From: Azotobacter vinelandii
GTDB taxonomy: Bacteria > Pseudomonadota > Gammaproteobacteria > Pseudomonadales > Pseudomonadaceae
DNA length: 64,000 bases
Strand: one strand, 5' to 3'
NCBI RefSeq assembly: GCF_001571105.1
Contig: NZ_BCTD01000016.1
Position 1 is the first letter of the stretch. Each line of letters starts with the position of its first letter. The notes beneath the pieces are model-generated. The model saw nothing but the letters and a program-made list of their open reading frames with translations, was not told where the DNA came from and did no database searches. The translations under genes and the position numbers were made by a program. Positions 53,324-62,503 of this stretch are shown here, one piece after another.

Positions 53324-54970
53324 ATGAACCTGCAGTCCAAGGCCTTAACGGCCAGCATTGCCCTCGCTCTGTGCACCCCTCAGTCACACGCCGCCGACTC
53401 CAACGCCGTCCCGACCAGCGCCGAGGGATGGTTCGCCGCCGGCCGTGCCGCGGTGGAAGCCTCCAAGCGCGTCGTCCCCAACCACTCGCGCGCCAAGAAC
53501 GTGATCCTTTTCGTCGGCGACGGCATGGGTATCTCCACCATCACCGCCGCCCGCATCCTGGAAGGCCAGATGCGCAACGTCGACGGCGAGTTCAACCGCC
53601 TGAGTTTCGAGACACTCGACCACATGGGCACCTCGGTCACCGCCAGCGCCAACCAGCAGACCTCCGACTCGGCGCCGACCGCTACCGCCATGGTCACCGG
53701 CATCAAGACCAACGATGGGGCGATCTCGGTCGACCAGACCATCGACCGCAACGAGCCGAACGCCGAGGTCACCCGCGCCAAGAGCGTCGAGACCATCCTC
53801 GAACAGGCCGAGGAGCGCGGCATGGCCACCGGTATCGTCACCACGGCCCGTCTCACCCACGCCACCCCGGCGGTGAACTACGCCCATATCGGCAACCGGG
53901 ACTGGGAAGCCGACAGCAACCTGCCGGCCGGCGCCACCGTTGCCGACATCGCTCGCCAGTTGCTCGAATTCCCTTATGGCGACGGTCTCGAAGTAGCGCT
54001 CGGCGGCGGTCGCAGCTACTTCATGCCCGGCACCGTGGCCGACCCGGAGTACCCGAGCCAGAAGGGGCGCCGCCAGGACGGCCGCGACCTGACCGCGGAG
54101 TGGCTCGCCAAGTATCCGCAGTCCGCCTATGTCTGGAACAAGGCCGACTTCGACGCGGTGAACCCGCAGCAAACCAGGCACCTGCTCGGCCTCTTCGAGC
54201 GTTCGCACATGCGCTACGAAGCCGACCGCAAGGACGACACCGCGGGCGAACCCTCGCTCGCCGAGATGACCGAAAAGGCGATCAAGCTCCTGCAGCAGAA
54301 CAAGTCGGGCTTCTACCTGATGGTCGAAGCCGGTCGCATCGACCATGCCCACCACGCCGGCAACGCCTATCGCGCGCTGACCGATACCGTGGCGCTGTCC
54401 GAGGCAGTGGAAGTGGCGAAGAGGCTGACCAACGACCAGGATACCCTGATCGTCGTCACCGCCGACCACAGCCATACCTTCACCATTGCCGGCTACCCCT
54501 CGCGCGGCAACCCCATCCTGGGCAAGACCGCGATCGACGGCGTGCCCACCACCGACGCCCTCGGCCTGACCTACACGACCCTGTCCTACGCCAACGGCCC
54601 GGGCTGGACCGGTGGCCTCCAGCGCAAGGAGTTCAACCCGGAAAACGAAACCGCGGTGGAGGCTCCCTACCAGGGCACGGCGCTGCGTCCCGATCTCGCA
54701 TCGGTGGACACGAGCGCGCCCGGCTATATGCAGGAGGCTACCGTGCCGATGGGTTCGGAAACCCACGGTGGCGAGGATGTGGCGATCTACGCCAACGGCC
54801 CGAGCGCCTATCTCTTCCGTGGCCCGCAGGAGCAGAACGTGATCTACCACGTGATGGCGGACGCCCTCGGCTTGGATAAGAAGCGCGAGCACGGCGGCAG
54901 GCGCGGCCAGGACAGCGGGCACGACCAGGACAAAAACCACGGGCACAACGGCGGCCCCGGCCCCCGCTGA
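53324..54970 (+). CDS. phoA: Alkaline phosphatase PhoA with His-rich C-terminal tail
   Basis: The 548-residue periplasmic enzyme has a signal peptide cleaved near HAADS (about 23), metal-ligand Asp66 in ILFVGDGMG, the nucleophile Ser106 in TSDSAPTATAM, EAGRIDHAHHAGN and VTADHSHTF, all hallmarks of the PhoA family. It hydrolyses phosphomonoesters during phosphate starvation. The last 30 residues are unusually rich in His, Gly, Asp and Lys and could bind metal. Upstream, CTGTCAC (53252) and CTGACAC (53265) resemble Pho-box halves, but the spacing is 6 rather than 4. The ATG at 53324 follows GGGAGAAA. Confidence 0.93.
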   Translation: MNLQSKALTASIALALCTPQSHAADSNAVPTSAEGWFAAGRAAVEASKRVVPNHSRAKNVILFVGDGMGISTITAARILEGQMRNVDGEFNRLSFETLDHMGTSVTASANQQTSDSAPTATAMVTGIKTNDGAISVDQTIDRNEPNAEVTRAKSVETILEQAEERGMATGIVTTARLTHATPAVNYAHIGNRDWEADSNLPAGATVADIARQLLEFPYGDGLEVALGGGRSYFMPGTVADPEYPSQKGRRQDGRDLTAEWLAKYPQSAYVWNKADFDAVNPQQTRHLLGLFERSHMRYEADRKDDTAGEPSLAEMTEKAIKLLQQNKSGFYLMVEAGRIDHAHHAGNAYRALTDTVALSEAVEVAKRLTNDQDTLIVVTADHSHTFTIAGYPSRGNPILGKTAIDGVPTTDALGLTYTTLSYANGPGWTGGLQRKEFNPENETAVEAPYQGTALRPDLASVDTSAPGYMQEATVPMGSETHGGEDVAIYANGPSAYLFRGPQEQNVIYHVMADALGLDKKREHGGRRGQDSGHDQDKNHGHNGGPGPR

Positions 54971-55089
54971 GCACCGCGTCCGAACGGGACGGCCGGCGTC
55001 TTCGCGACGACGGCCGTCATCGAACCGGGAGGCACGGGTATCGAGCCTCCCTTCAGCCTTTTCCGAACGCCTCGAGTCTCGCCACACAC

Positions 55090-55890
55090 ATGAAACCGAA
55101 ATCCGCCTTTTTCCTCCTGTTCGCCGGCTCGCTGCTGCTGCCGCTCGCGGGGCACGCGCATGAGCCCGGCGGCGAATCGCAGACCCCGAGCCTCACGGCC
55201 GATACGGCGGCCGCCAGCGTCTGCGCCGACGACTGCAATGTGCCGGCGCTGGACCTGACTGAACCGCTGCCCGAACTGGCCGCCAGCTACGTCACCAGCC
55301 GCGCCGTCGAAGCCGACAGCCACAGCCACGACCATCCGCCAGCGGGCGAAGCCGAGTGGCGCTTCTTCCGCGAAAACGACCGCGTCGACCTCGAAAACCT
55401 CGGGGCGCTCACCGGAGAGCGCTGGCAGCGCGACGGCCGGACGCAGTTCTTTTTCAAGGTCTTCCATGAAGACCGCCGCAGCATCGAATACCGCATGGAC
55501 GATCTGAAAATGATCGACGCGGCGCTGTCCTGGCAGCAGCATACGCTGCTGATCGATCCGCAGGTGCTGCAAGGCCTGGCGTTGCAGGAGGCCGGCTGGC
55601 GCGACGGTTATCCCTACCGCCGCTACAGTGGCATGGCCGGCGGCGAAAAGCTGGACGTGCTGTGGCGGGTGGACCTCAAGTTGCCGGTGGTCCTGGAGCG
55701 CGAACGCGCCGGCTACCGCGAGCGCACGGTGTTGAAGGCGGTGCATCCGCTGGCGGACTCGCCCTGGCCCCGCCCGGACCAGTCCGGCTACGAAGTCATC
55801 GATTTCGCGGACATCGGCGACCGCGAGCGCGACCCCTTCGTGATGCGGATACAGGCGCAACTGCCCGGCGTCAGCGCGCATCGCCACTGA
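55090..55890 (+). CDS. Exported protein of unknown function downstream of phoA
   Basis: The 266-residue protein has a clear signal peptide (FFLLFAGSLLLPLAGHAHE). The mature part has two Cys close together (VCADDCNVP), a His-rich stretch (DSHSHDHPP) and a conserved-looking body (WRFFRENDRVDLENLGALTG, LSWQQHTLLIDPQVLQGL, YRRYSGMAGGEKLDVLWRVDL). I do not recognise the family. It starts 119 bases after phoA on the same strand; the His-rich segments of both proteins hint at shared metal handling in the periplasm, which is only a guess. Confidence 0.7.
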   Translation: MKPKSAFFLLFAGSLLLPLAGHAHEPGGESQTPSLTADTAAASVCADDCNVPALDLTEPLPELAASYVTSRAVEADSHSHDHPPAGEAEWRFFRENDRVDLENLGALTGERWQRDGRTQFFFKVFHEDRRSIEYRMDDLKMIDAALSWQQHTLLIDPQVLQGLALQEAGWRDGYPYRRYSGMAGGEKLDVLWRVDLKLPVVLERERAGYRERTVLKAVHPLADSPWPRPDQSGYEVIDFADIGDRERDPFVMRIQAQLPGVSAHRH

Positions 55891-56107
55891 CGGTAATCAC
55901 GGCTCCCCCATGGTTGTCCCGGCCTGGAACAGGCCTGTCGCAGACGCCCGCCGCCCATAGAGGGCGGCAAGGGGCGGACTCCTGGCGTATTCGGCCCGCC
56001 AGGGCCGACTCACCTTCTTCCCCGTCCTGAAAGGGGAGGCTTGCCGCGCACCGGGTCGACCGGGCTTTCGCGGCCCGGCACTGGCGGCAGGCCAGTAATT
56101 GGGCTGC

Positions 56108-56179
56108 AATCCAGAAATCGCTAACGTGAACGCTGGCGCCATCGTCCGGGGACATCCGCTCGGGGCTTCGGGCTGCCGC
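56108..56179 (+). pseudogene. Thiolase C-terminal signature remnant
   Basis: Translating 56108-56179 gives NPEIANVNAGAIVRGHPLG followed by ASGCR, a near match to the thiolase signature 2 (NVNGGAIAxGHPLGASGxR). Neither the preceding 350 residues nor the following 30 of a thiolase are present. It directly precedes a 3-hydroxyacyl-CoA dehydrogenase gene, consistent with a former beta-oxidation operon whose thiolase was deleted. Confidence 0.65.
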
Positions 56180-56224
56180 GTGCCGGTCGTGCCGCCATAC
56201 GAAAACGAGAACAGGAGTTCCTCC

Positions 56225-57148
56225 ATGAGCGCATCCCCCATCGTTATCCTCGGCGCCGGTCTGATGGGCATCGGCATCGCCACCCACCTGGCCCGCCACG
56301 GCCATGCCGTCCTGCTGCGCGATCCGGCGGCGGAGCGGCTCGCCGAGGTTCCCGTCGTGGCCGGGAGCATCCTCGCGGAACTGGCCGACGCCGGGCGCTT
56401 CGAGCGCGCGCAAACGGACGCGACCCTGGCGCGGCTCGCCGTCAGCCCGCGGCTCGCGGACGTGGCCGATGCGCGGCTGCTGATCGAGGCGATTCCCGAG
56501 CGGCTCGAGCTCAAGCGGGCGCTGTATGCCGAACTGGAGGCGCTGGTCGGTACCGGGACGGTCATCGCCAGCAACACCAGCGGCCTGCCGCCGGACGCCC
56601 TGGCCGAGGGCATGCGCCATCCCGAGCGGCTGCTGATCGCGCATTTCTGGAATCCGCCACACCTGATTCCGCTGGTGGAGATCGTCCCGGGCAGCGCCAC
56701 CCGCGCCGAGCACCTCGAAGCTGTCCGCACGCTGCTGGCGGGGATGGAGCTGGAGGCCGTGGTGCTCGACAAGGCCATCCCCGGGTTCATCGGCAACCGC
56801 CTGCAGTTCGCCGTGCTGCGCGAGGCGCTGCACATCGTGCGGAGCGGCGCCGCCAGCGCGGAAACCGTCGACCGGGTGATGCGCGCTTCGCTCGGCCGTC
56901 GCTACGCCATGGTCGGTCCGCTGGAGGCGGCCGACATGGGCGGTCTGGACACTTTCCTGGATATCTCCCGCCACCTCATACCGACCCTGGCCGACGACGA
57001 GAGCGTGCTGGCCCTTCTCGAGGCGAGGGTCGGCGAGGGCCATACCGGCCTGCGCAGCGGCGAGGGCTTCTACCGCTGGGACGAGGCCCGCCGCGCGCGG
57101 GTTCTGCAGCGGCGCGCCCACCAGTTGCGCCATGCCCTGAAGCCCTGA
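56225..57148 (+). CDS. 3-hydroxyacyl-CoA dehydrogenase family protein
   Basis: The 307-residue protein has the NAD-binding motif IVILGAGLMGIGIATHLARHGH, the ADARLLIEAIPERLELK segment, catalytic Ser/His/Glu-type motifs in SNTSGLPPDAL, IAHFWNPPHLIPLVEI (His) and the C-terminal domain GFIGNRLQFAVLREALHI. It lacks a fused hydratase, so it is a stand-alone dehydrogenase of the 3-hydroxybutyryl-CoA or carnitine dehydrogenase type. The thiolase trace upstream and AtoE downstream suggest short-chain fatty acid catabolism. Confidence 0.86.
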   Translation: MSASPIVILGAGLMGIGIATHLARHGHAVLLRDPAAERLAEVPVVAGSILAELADAGRFERAQTDATLARLAVSPRLADVADARLLIEAIPERLELKRALYAELEALVGTGTVIASNTSGLPPDALAEGMRHPERLLIAHFWNPPHLIPLVEIVPGSATRAEHLEAVRTLLAGMELEAVVLDKAIPGFIGNRLQFAVLREALHIVRSGAASAETVDRVMRASLGRRYAMVGPLEAADMGGLDTFLDISRHLIPTLADDESVLALLEARVGEGHTGLRSGEGFYRWDEARRARVLQRRAHQLRHALKP

Positions 57149-57283
57149 GCGGCAACGCCGGGGGACGCTCCGCTGCCGGGACTGGCGCGGCAGCGGCGAA
57201 TGTGAGAAACCTGGCGTGGCCAATGGGGAAAGCGGCCGGTGCCGGCTGCCGAAGAACAACAACGACCGACAAGGAAAAACGTC

Positions 57284-58723
57284 ATGGCAACCTGTGCCGA
57301 AGACCGTCGCTACATCGAAGAAGACAGTCGCTATGCCCGTTTCGCAATCAATTGTTCGAACTGGGCCGAGCGCTGGTTTCCCGATTCCTGGGTATTCGCC
57401 GTGCTGGCGGTGGTCGTCGTCGCGCTGGCGGCGCTGGCCATGGGCGCGCGCCCGGCCGAGACCGCCAAGGCCTTCGGCGACGGTTTCTGGAGCCTGATCC
57501 CGTTCACCATGCAGATGGCCTTCGTGGTCATCGGCGGCTACGTGGTCGCCAGCTCGCCGCCGGCCTCCCGGCTGATCGGCCTGCTCGCGGCCGTGCCGAA
57601 CAACGGTCGCTCGGCGGTCTGCTGGGTGGCCCTGATCTCGATGCTCGCCTCGCTGCTGAACTGGGGCCTGAGCCTGGTGTTCGGCGGCTTGCTGGTGCGC
57701 GCGCTGGCGCGCCGCGAGGAGCTGCGCATGGACTACCGGGCGGCCGGCGCCGCCGCCTACCTGGGCCTGGGCGCGGTGTGGGCGCTCGGCCTGTCGTCCT
57801 CGGCGGCGCAGTTGCAGGCGAATCCGGGCAGCCTGCCGCCTTCGATCCTGTCGATCACCGGCGTCATTCCCTTCACCGAGACCATCTTCCTCTGGCAGTC
57901 CGGCGTACTGCTGGTGGCGCTCGTGCTGGTGTCGCTGCTGGTCGCCTATGTCACCGCGCCGGGCGCCGCCAGCGCGCGCACCGCGCAGGCCTGCGGGGTC
58001 GACCCGGGCTTCGCGCCGCCGCCACCGGCGCAGCGCACGCGCCCCGGCGAGTGGCTGGAATACAGCCCGCTGCTGATCATCCTGCTGGTTCTGCTCGCCG
58101 CCGGCTGGCTGGCCCAGGAGTTCGCCAGCAAGCCGGCCATCGAGGCGATTTCCGGGCTCAACACCTACAACCTGCTGTTCCTGATGCTCGGCGCGCTGCT
58201 TCACTGGCGGCCGCGCAGCTTCCTCGATGCCGTGGCGCGTGCGGTGCCGGCCACCGCCGGGGTGCTGATCCAGTTTCCGCTGTACGGTTCCATCGCCGCG
58301 ATCATGACCAAGGTCGCCGGTGACGACGGCCAGACCCTTACCCATCACATTTCCACGCTTTTCGTGCAGGTCGCCTCGCACGACACCTACGCTCTGCTGA
58401 TGGGAGTGTATTCGGCCGTGCTCGGGTTCTTCATTCCGTCGGGGGGCGGCAAGTGGATCATCGAGGCGCCCTACGTGATGCAGGTCGCCAACGAACTGCG
58501 CTACCACCTGGGCTGGGCGGTGCAGATCTACAATGCCGCCGAGGCGCTGCCCAACCTGATCAACCCGTTCTACATGCTGCCTCTGCTGGGTGTGCTGGGA
58601 CTGAAGGCGCGCGACGTGATCGGCTTTTCCTTCGTCCAACTGGTGGTGCATGCGCCGTTGGTGCTGGTACTTCTCTGGGCGTTGGGAACGACATTGGAAT
58701 ACCGACCGCCGCTTGTGCCCTGA
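57284..58723 (+). CDS. atoE: AtoE-type short-chain fatty acid transporter
   Basis: The 479-residue membrane protein has about 12 helices and typical AtoE stretches: WAERWFPDSWVFAVLAVVVV, FWSLIPFTMQMAFVVIGGYV, NWGLSLVFGGLLVR, IPFTETIF, FIPSGGGKWIIEAPYVM and INPFYMLPLLG. AtoE proteins import short-chain fatty acids such as butyrate or acetoacetate. A TAAGGAAAAAC-like ribosome site precedes the ATG at 57284. It lies 135 bases after the hydroxyacyl-CoA dehydrogenase gene. Confidence 0.9.
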   Translation: MATCAEDRRYIEEDSRYARFAINCSNWAERWFPDSWVFAVLAVVVVALAALAMGARPAETAKAFGDGFWSLIPFTMQMAFVVIGGYVVASSPPASRLIGLLAAVPNNGRSAVCWVALISMLASLLNWGLSLVFGGLLVRALARREELRMDYRAAGAAAYLGLGAVWALGLSSSAAQLQANPGSLPPSILSITGVIPFTETIFLWQSGVLLVALVLVSLLVAYVTAPGAASARTAQACGVDPGFAPPPPAQRTRPGEWLEYSPLLIILLVLLAAGWLAQEFASKPAIEAISGLNTYNLLFLMLGALLHWRPRSFLDAVARAVPATAGVLIQFPLYGSIAAIMTKVAGDDGQTLTHHISTLFVQVASHDTYALLMGVYSAVLGFFIPSGGGKWIIEAPYVMQVANELRYHLGWAVQIYNAAEALPNLINPFYMLPLLGVLGLKARDVIGFSFVQLVVHAPLVLVLLWALGTTLEYRPPLVP

Positions 58724-58942
58724 TCGGCGCAGAGGGCCATGTCGACTCCGCGAGTCGATGGCCCTGGGCGATGTCGGTGGGTGCGGGTTGGCGCGAGGCT
58801 TGTGCCGGCCCGACGGAGTTTGAACTGCATATGCGAGCGCCAGCCCTTGACCACTTGTCCGCCGACTCCGGGACGGACCAGGGCTACAAGCGGATCTCGG
58901 CAGCCAGGGACCCGCATCGCCGCTTTCGATGCGAACGTCTTC

Positions 58943-60169
58943 CTATGCCTCCGGTGTCGCGTCGGCTCCGGTGGCGGGGCGGAAGACTTTCTTGAACGCC
59001 AGCAGCAGATCCAGCGCCAGGGCCAGACCGATGGCGCCCGCAGCGACGGAGAACAGCAGCGTGTAGTGGCCGTGGCTGGCGGAGAACAGCGCCGAATAGG
59101 CATAACCGGCCAGCGCCTGGAAGCTCGCGAAGGACACCGTGGCACGGCTCCAGGTGGCGCTCTGCTGGTGATGTCCGGCAACCAACTGCCGCACGCGGGC
59201 CAGTGCCAGCGGCACTATGCCGGGCGGAAACGAACCTATCGCCAGCGCCGCGACGGCCAGCAGGCGCAGGTCGACGACCGTCACCAGCAGCGCGAGAGCA
59301 CCGGCCTGGACCAGCAGCACCAGGCGAATCGCCGAGCGCGCGCCCCAGTGGTCGGCCAGGAACCCATACACCACCGGCCCGACGATGGCGCCCACCCCGT
59401 ACAGCGTCCAGATCAGAGCGCCGCTGTGGCTGCCGGCGCCGAGGCCGCGGCTGACGTAGTCGACCAGGAACATCATCGGCGCCACCAACCCGGCGGCCAT
59501 CAGCGCATATTGGGCGAACAGCACGTAGACGCCCGTCGAGCCGCGCACGGCGGATGCGCCGGAGATGAGCGGCGCAGGCGGGCTTTCCCGAGGCCAGCCG
59601 AACCAACTGGTGGCCGTCAGCAGCAGCGCTATCCCGCCCAGACCCAGCCAGGCCTGCGACAGGCCGAAGGAGAGCAGGAGCGGCACCAGGCTGCCCGAGG
59701 CGGCGATGCCCAGGCCGACGCCGAGGAAGATCGCGCCGCTGGCCAGGCCGCGCCGGTTCGGCGCGACATGCGGCAGGATGGTACTTGCCACGAGCACCAT
59801 GATCACCCCGCCGGCGATGCCGGACAGCAGCCGCCAGCCGAAAAACCAGGTCATGGACAGCGGTACGGCACAGGCGAAGAACGACAGGGCCACCAGCACC
59901 ATCATGGCGCGCAGTGCTCCGGTGTCCGACCAGCGGGCGGCGAGCGGCCGTCCTCCCAGCGCTCCGATGAGGTAGCCGGCGAGATTGGCCGCTCCCAGGT
60001 AGATCACCGCCGATGGGGAGAACCAGTGCGCTTCGATCAGCGCGGACACCAGGGAGGTATAGGCGAAGCGGGCAAGACCGATGCCGACCAGGCTGGCACA
60101 CAGGCCGGCCCAGATCGGCAGCCATGGCGAAGCGCGCTCGACTGCGAGGTCGGCGTGTTCGGTATTCAT
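58943..60169 (-). CDS. YbfB/YjiJ-family MFS transporter
   Basis: The 408-residue protein has 12 hydrophobic segments and the YbfB/YjiJ start pattern (WAGLCASLVGIGLARFAYTSLV), LGAANLAGYLIGALGGRPLAARW and MTWFFGWRLLSGIAGGVIMVL. The substrate is unknown. It is divergent from a LysR gene with a shared operator region, the usual sign that the regulator controls it. Confidence 0.85.
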   Translation of the reverse strand: MNTEHADLAVERASPWLPIWAGLCASLVGIGLARFAYTSLVSALIEAHWFSPSAVIYLGAANLAGYLIGALGGRPLAARWSDTGALRAMMVLVALSFFACAVPLSMTWFFGWRLLSGIAGGVIMVLVASTILPHVAPNRRGLASGAIFLGVGLGIAASGSLVPLLLSFGLSQAWLGLGGIALLLTATSWFGWPRESPPAPLISGASAVRGSTGVYVLFAQYALMAAGLVAPMMFLVDYVSRGLGAGSHSGALIWTLYGVGAIVGPVVYGFLADHWGARSAIRLVLLVQAGALALLVTVVDLRLLAVAALAIGSFPPGIVPLALARVRQLVAGHHQQSATWSRATVSFASFQALAGYAYSALFSASHGHYTLLFSVAAGAIGLALALDLLLAFKKVFRPATGADATPEA

Positions 60170-60250
60170 GATGACCTCTTGCGCCTGTCACGAAGCGCAG
60201 TCGATGGCGATGCGAGGGATCATAGAGGTATCGATCGATGAAATAATGCA

Positions 60251-60283
60251 GCAATTTTCATTGCTATGAATGCAAATTTGCAT
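60251..60283. promoter_or_regulatory. Palindromic LysR operators between the MFS and LysR genes
   Basis: ATGCAAATTTGCAT (60270-60283) is a perfect 14-base palindrome with the LysR T-N11-A spacing nearby. GCAAT/ATTGC (60251-60264) is a second shorter palindrome. Both lie in the 129-base gap between the divergent genes, close to the LysR start. Confidence 0.6.
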
Positions 60284-60298
60284 CATTGGAGAGAGCGT

Positions 60299-61180
60299 AT
60301 GAACTGGGACGATGCGCGGATCTTTCTCGCTCTGTGCCGCGAGCAGACCCTGCGGGGGGCGGCCCGGACGCTGGGCGTCGACCAGGCCACCGTCGGGCGC
60401 CGCCTGGCCTCCCTGGAACGTGCCTTGGGTGCCACCCTGTTCCTGCGCACTTCCAGCGGCTACAGCTTGACGGCCGCCGGCGAAGTGGCGATGGCCGCGG
60501 CGCTGAACATGGAGGATTCGGCCGCCGAGCTGCAGCGGCAGATCCTCGGCATGGACGGCCGCATGAGCGGCGTGGTGCGGGTCACCACCACCGACTCGTT
60601 CGCCACCGACTTCGTGATCCCGGCGATCGCCCGTCTGCGCCAGGCGCAGCCCGGCATCGAGGTGCAACTGCAGGCCTCGACCCAGTTGCTCAATCTGAGC
60701 AAGCGCGAGGCGGACATCGCGGTGCGCACCCTCAAGCCGGAGAATCCCGAACTGATCGTGCGTCGCGTCGCGCGCTGGAGCAGTGCCATCTTCGCCTCGG
60801 CGGACTACGTGCGGGCCCATGGTGTGCCCGAGCCCGGCACGGCGTTCGCCGGGCATGACCTGGTGCTCTACCAGCCGTATCTGGACAGTGGCAAGGAAGT
60901 GACGCTGGCTTGCGAACCAATCACCCACGGACGCATCGCCATGACCTGCACCTCCGGCCTGCTGGTGCGCCGCGCGGTGGCCAATGGCCTGGGCGTTGGC
61001 GAGATCCCGCTACCGCTCGGCGAGGCCGACGGTTTGCTGCGTCTGTGGCCCGCGCGCGCATGTCCGCCCTACGACATCTGGCTGGTGACCCATAAGGATG
61101 TACGCCACACCGCCAGGGTCCGGGTGGTCATCGACGCCATCGCCGAGGCGTTCGCCGCCGTGTCGAGTTCGACTTCGTGA
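60299..61180 (+). CDS. LysR-family transcriptional regulator
   Basis: The 293-residue protein starts MNWDDARIFLALCREQTLRG, with the winged helix continuing AARTLGVDQATVGRRLASLE and a LysR substrate-binding domain from about 90 (VVRVTTTDSFATDFVIPAIARL). It resembles the YafC/DhcR-like group often divergent from transporter or detoxification genes. The ATG at 60299 is preferred to earlier frames because the conserved helix-turn-helix starts there. Confidence 0.88.
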   Translation: MNWDDARIFLALCREQTLRGAARTLGVDQATVGRRLASLERALGATLFLRTSSGYSLTAAGEVAMAAALNMEDSAAELQRQILGMDGRMSGVVRVTTTDSFATDFVIPAIARLRQAQPGIEVQLQASTQLLNLSKREADIAVRTLKPENPELIVRRVARWSSAIFASADYVRAHGVPEPGTAFAGHDLVLYQPYLDSGKEVTLACEPITHGRIAMTCTSGLLVRRAVANGLGVGEIPLPLGEADGLLRLWPARACPPYDIWLVTHKDVRHTARVRVVIDAIAEAFAAVSSSTS

Positions 61181-61303
61181 GAAGGGGACATCAACCGGAT
61201 AACGCATCGGCGACAGAATCCATGCTCTGTACCGCGTCGATCGCACTGGCTGTCTGTTTTGCCGGGGTATCCTGCAGCATGCATGGCCTTGTCCAGCGAT
61301 CGG

Positions 61304-61484
61304 CTACAGGCCGCCGAATTTCGTCCGCCAGTTGTAGAAGGTGGCATCGCCGATACCCCTCTTGCGACACACCGCGGACAGGGGCGTGGCCGGTTCGGTC
61401 TGCTTGAGCGCGAAGGATCTGTTCGTCGGCGCACTGGCTCTTCTTCTTCGCGGCATGACCCGCCGGTCCGGTCGGGTTCATCAT
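61304..61484 (-). pseudogene. IS3-family transposase orfA remnant, frameshifted
   Basis: On the minus strand the sequence encodes AAKKKSQCADEQIL in one frame and then LKQTEPATPLSAVC and RKRGIGDATFYNWRTKFGGL in another, together forming the N-terminal helix-turn-helix of IS3-family OrfA. A frameshift separates the two parts and a stop follows KFGGL. No orfB is present, so it is an inactive fragment. Confidence 0.75.
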
Positions 61485-61703
61485 GTCGGAATTTCCAGTT
61501 TCAAATGGCCCAGGGTTTGGGATCAGCCTCACTACCGGGTCGAGGCCGACGGCCAACCGCTCTGCTGTGATCGGCCGAGGTACCGCCGCTTGCCCTGCTA
61601 CATCCTTGGCAGGTGGCATACCCCTGGAAGACGCCCAGCGGTCAAGCGCCGATGACCTGTTGGACTATAGTCCAAGTGCTTTGACTTCTCGGAGGATTGT
61701 TTC

Positions 61704-62192
61704 ATGCCTCGACCTACAGCCGTACATGCCTTCGCCGGGCTGCTACTGGCCGGTGTCTTGTTCGATGTCCGGGCGGCGACCGTGGTTCCACTGAAGGGCC
61801 AAAGCCCGCAACAGATCCAGGCGGACGTCGCGGCCTGTCAGTCGCAGGCCGGCGCTCAAGCCGATTCGTCCAGTCAGAGCAATGACTCCCGGGGCGGTGG
61901 GCGCGTGCGCGGCGCGGCGAGCGGGGCCGTGGCCGGTTCAGTGGCTGCCGAGGCACGCGGTCGACAGCATGAGAATGTCTATGATCGGGCCGGCGACGAG
62001 CTCAAGGAGGAATACCGACAGGAGCAGGCACGCCAGGCAGCCGCCGCCGGTGCTGCGGTCGGTGCGTCCCGGCAGCGTCAGGAGCGCCGCCAGGAGCGGC
62101 GTACGGAGCGGGACAGCGAGCAAAGTAGCGCAAGCGTCGAACAAGCCTATAGCAACTGTATGAGCGCCCGGGGCTATTCAATCAGCCCCTGA
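61704..62192 (+). CDS. Exported glycine/alanine-rich protein of unknown function
   Basis: The 162-residue protein has a signal peptide (AFAGLLLAGVLFDVRA), Gln-rich QSPQQIQADVAACQSQAG, a Gly/Ala stretch resembling a glycine zipper (GRVRGAASGAVAGSVAAEARG), a charged Gln/Arg-rich helix and a C-terminal YSNCMSARGYSISP. Two Cys (about 44 and 153) could form a disulfide. The C-terminal CMxxRGY pattern is shared by small exported proteins of pseudomonads. A GGAGGA ribosome site precedes the ATG at 61704. Confidence 0.75.
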   Translation: MPRPTAVHAFAGLLLAGVLFDVRAATVVPLKGQSPQQIQADVAACQSQAGAQADSSSQSNDSRGGGRVRGAASGAVAGSVAAEARGRQHENVYDRAGDELKEEYRQEQARQAAAAGAAVGASRQRQERRQERRTERDSEQSSASVEQAYSNCMSARGYSISP

Positions 62193-62503
62193 CTCCGCTC
62201 GACTGCCGCACAACTGCCTGCTACGCGGTACGCGAAGATCCCAGGGAGGGCTGGATGCCGCGCATGATCGACGTCAGGCCCTTTGCGTTCGCGAAAGCGT
62301 GCGAACCGCACCGCGACCTCGAGCTCCTCGATGTGTTGAGCGGATCGCCGTGCGCAACGGTTTCCGGCCGCGCTGCGGGCCGGTGTCTGCGCGAACAGGC
62401 GAGTACGACGCCGTGTCCGGGATATTCGCGACAGGCTGGGCCTGCATCCGGGCGATCCGCTCGACCTCGACCACCTGCGACCTTGACCAGCCACAGGCTT
62501 GGC
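62193..62503. other. Gene-free stretch with faint AbrB-like trace
   Basis: No intact gene is recognised. On the plus strand near 62415-62480 one frame reads VRDIRDRLGLHPGDPLDLDHL, reminiscent of the end of an AbrB/MazE DNA-binding domain, but without a usable start or the first half. It is probably a remnant or chance. Confidence 0.3.

Noticed and set aside
62415..62480. AbrB/MazE antitoxin gene
   Set aside because: Only a half-domain-like stretch without a start codon or toxin partner is visible.
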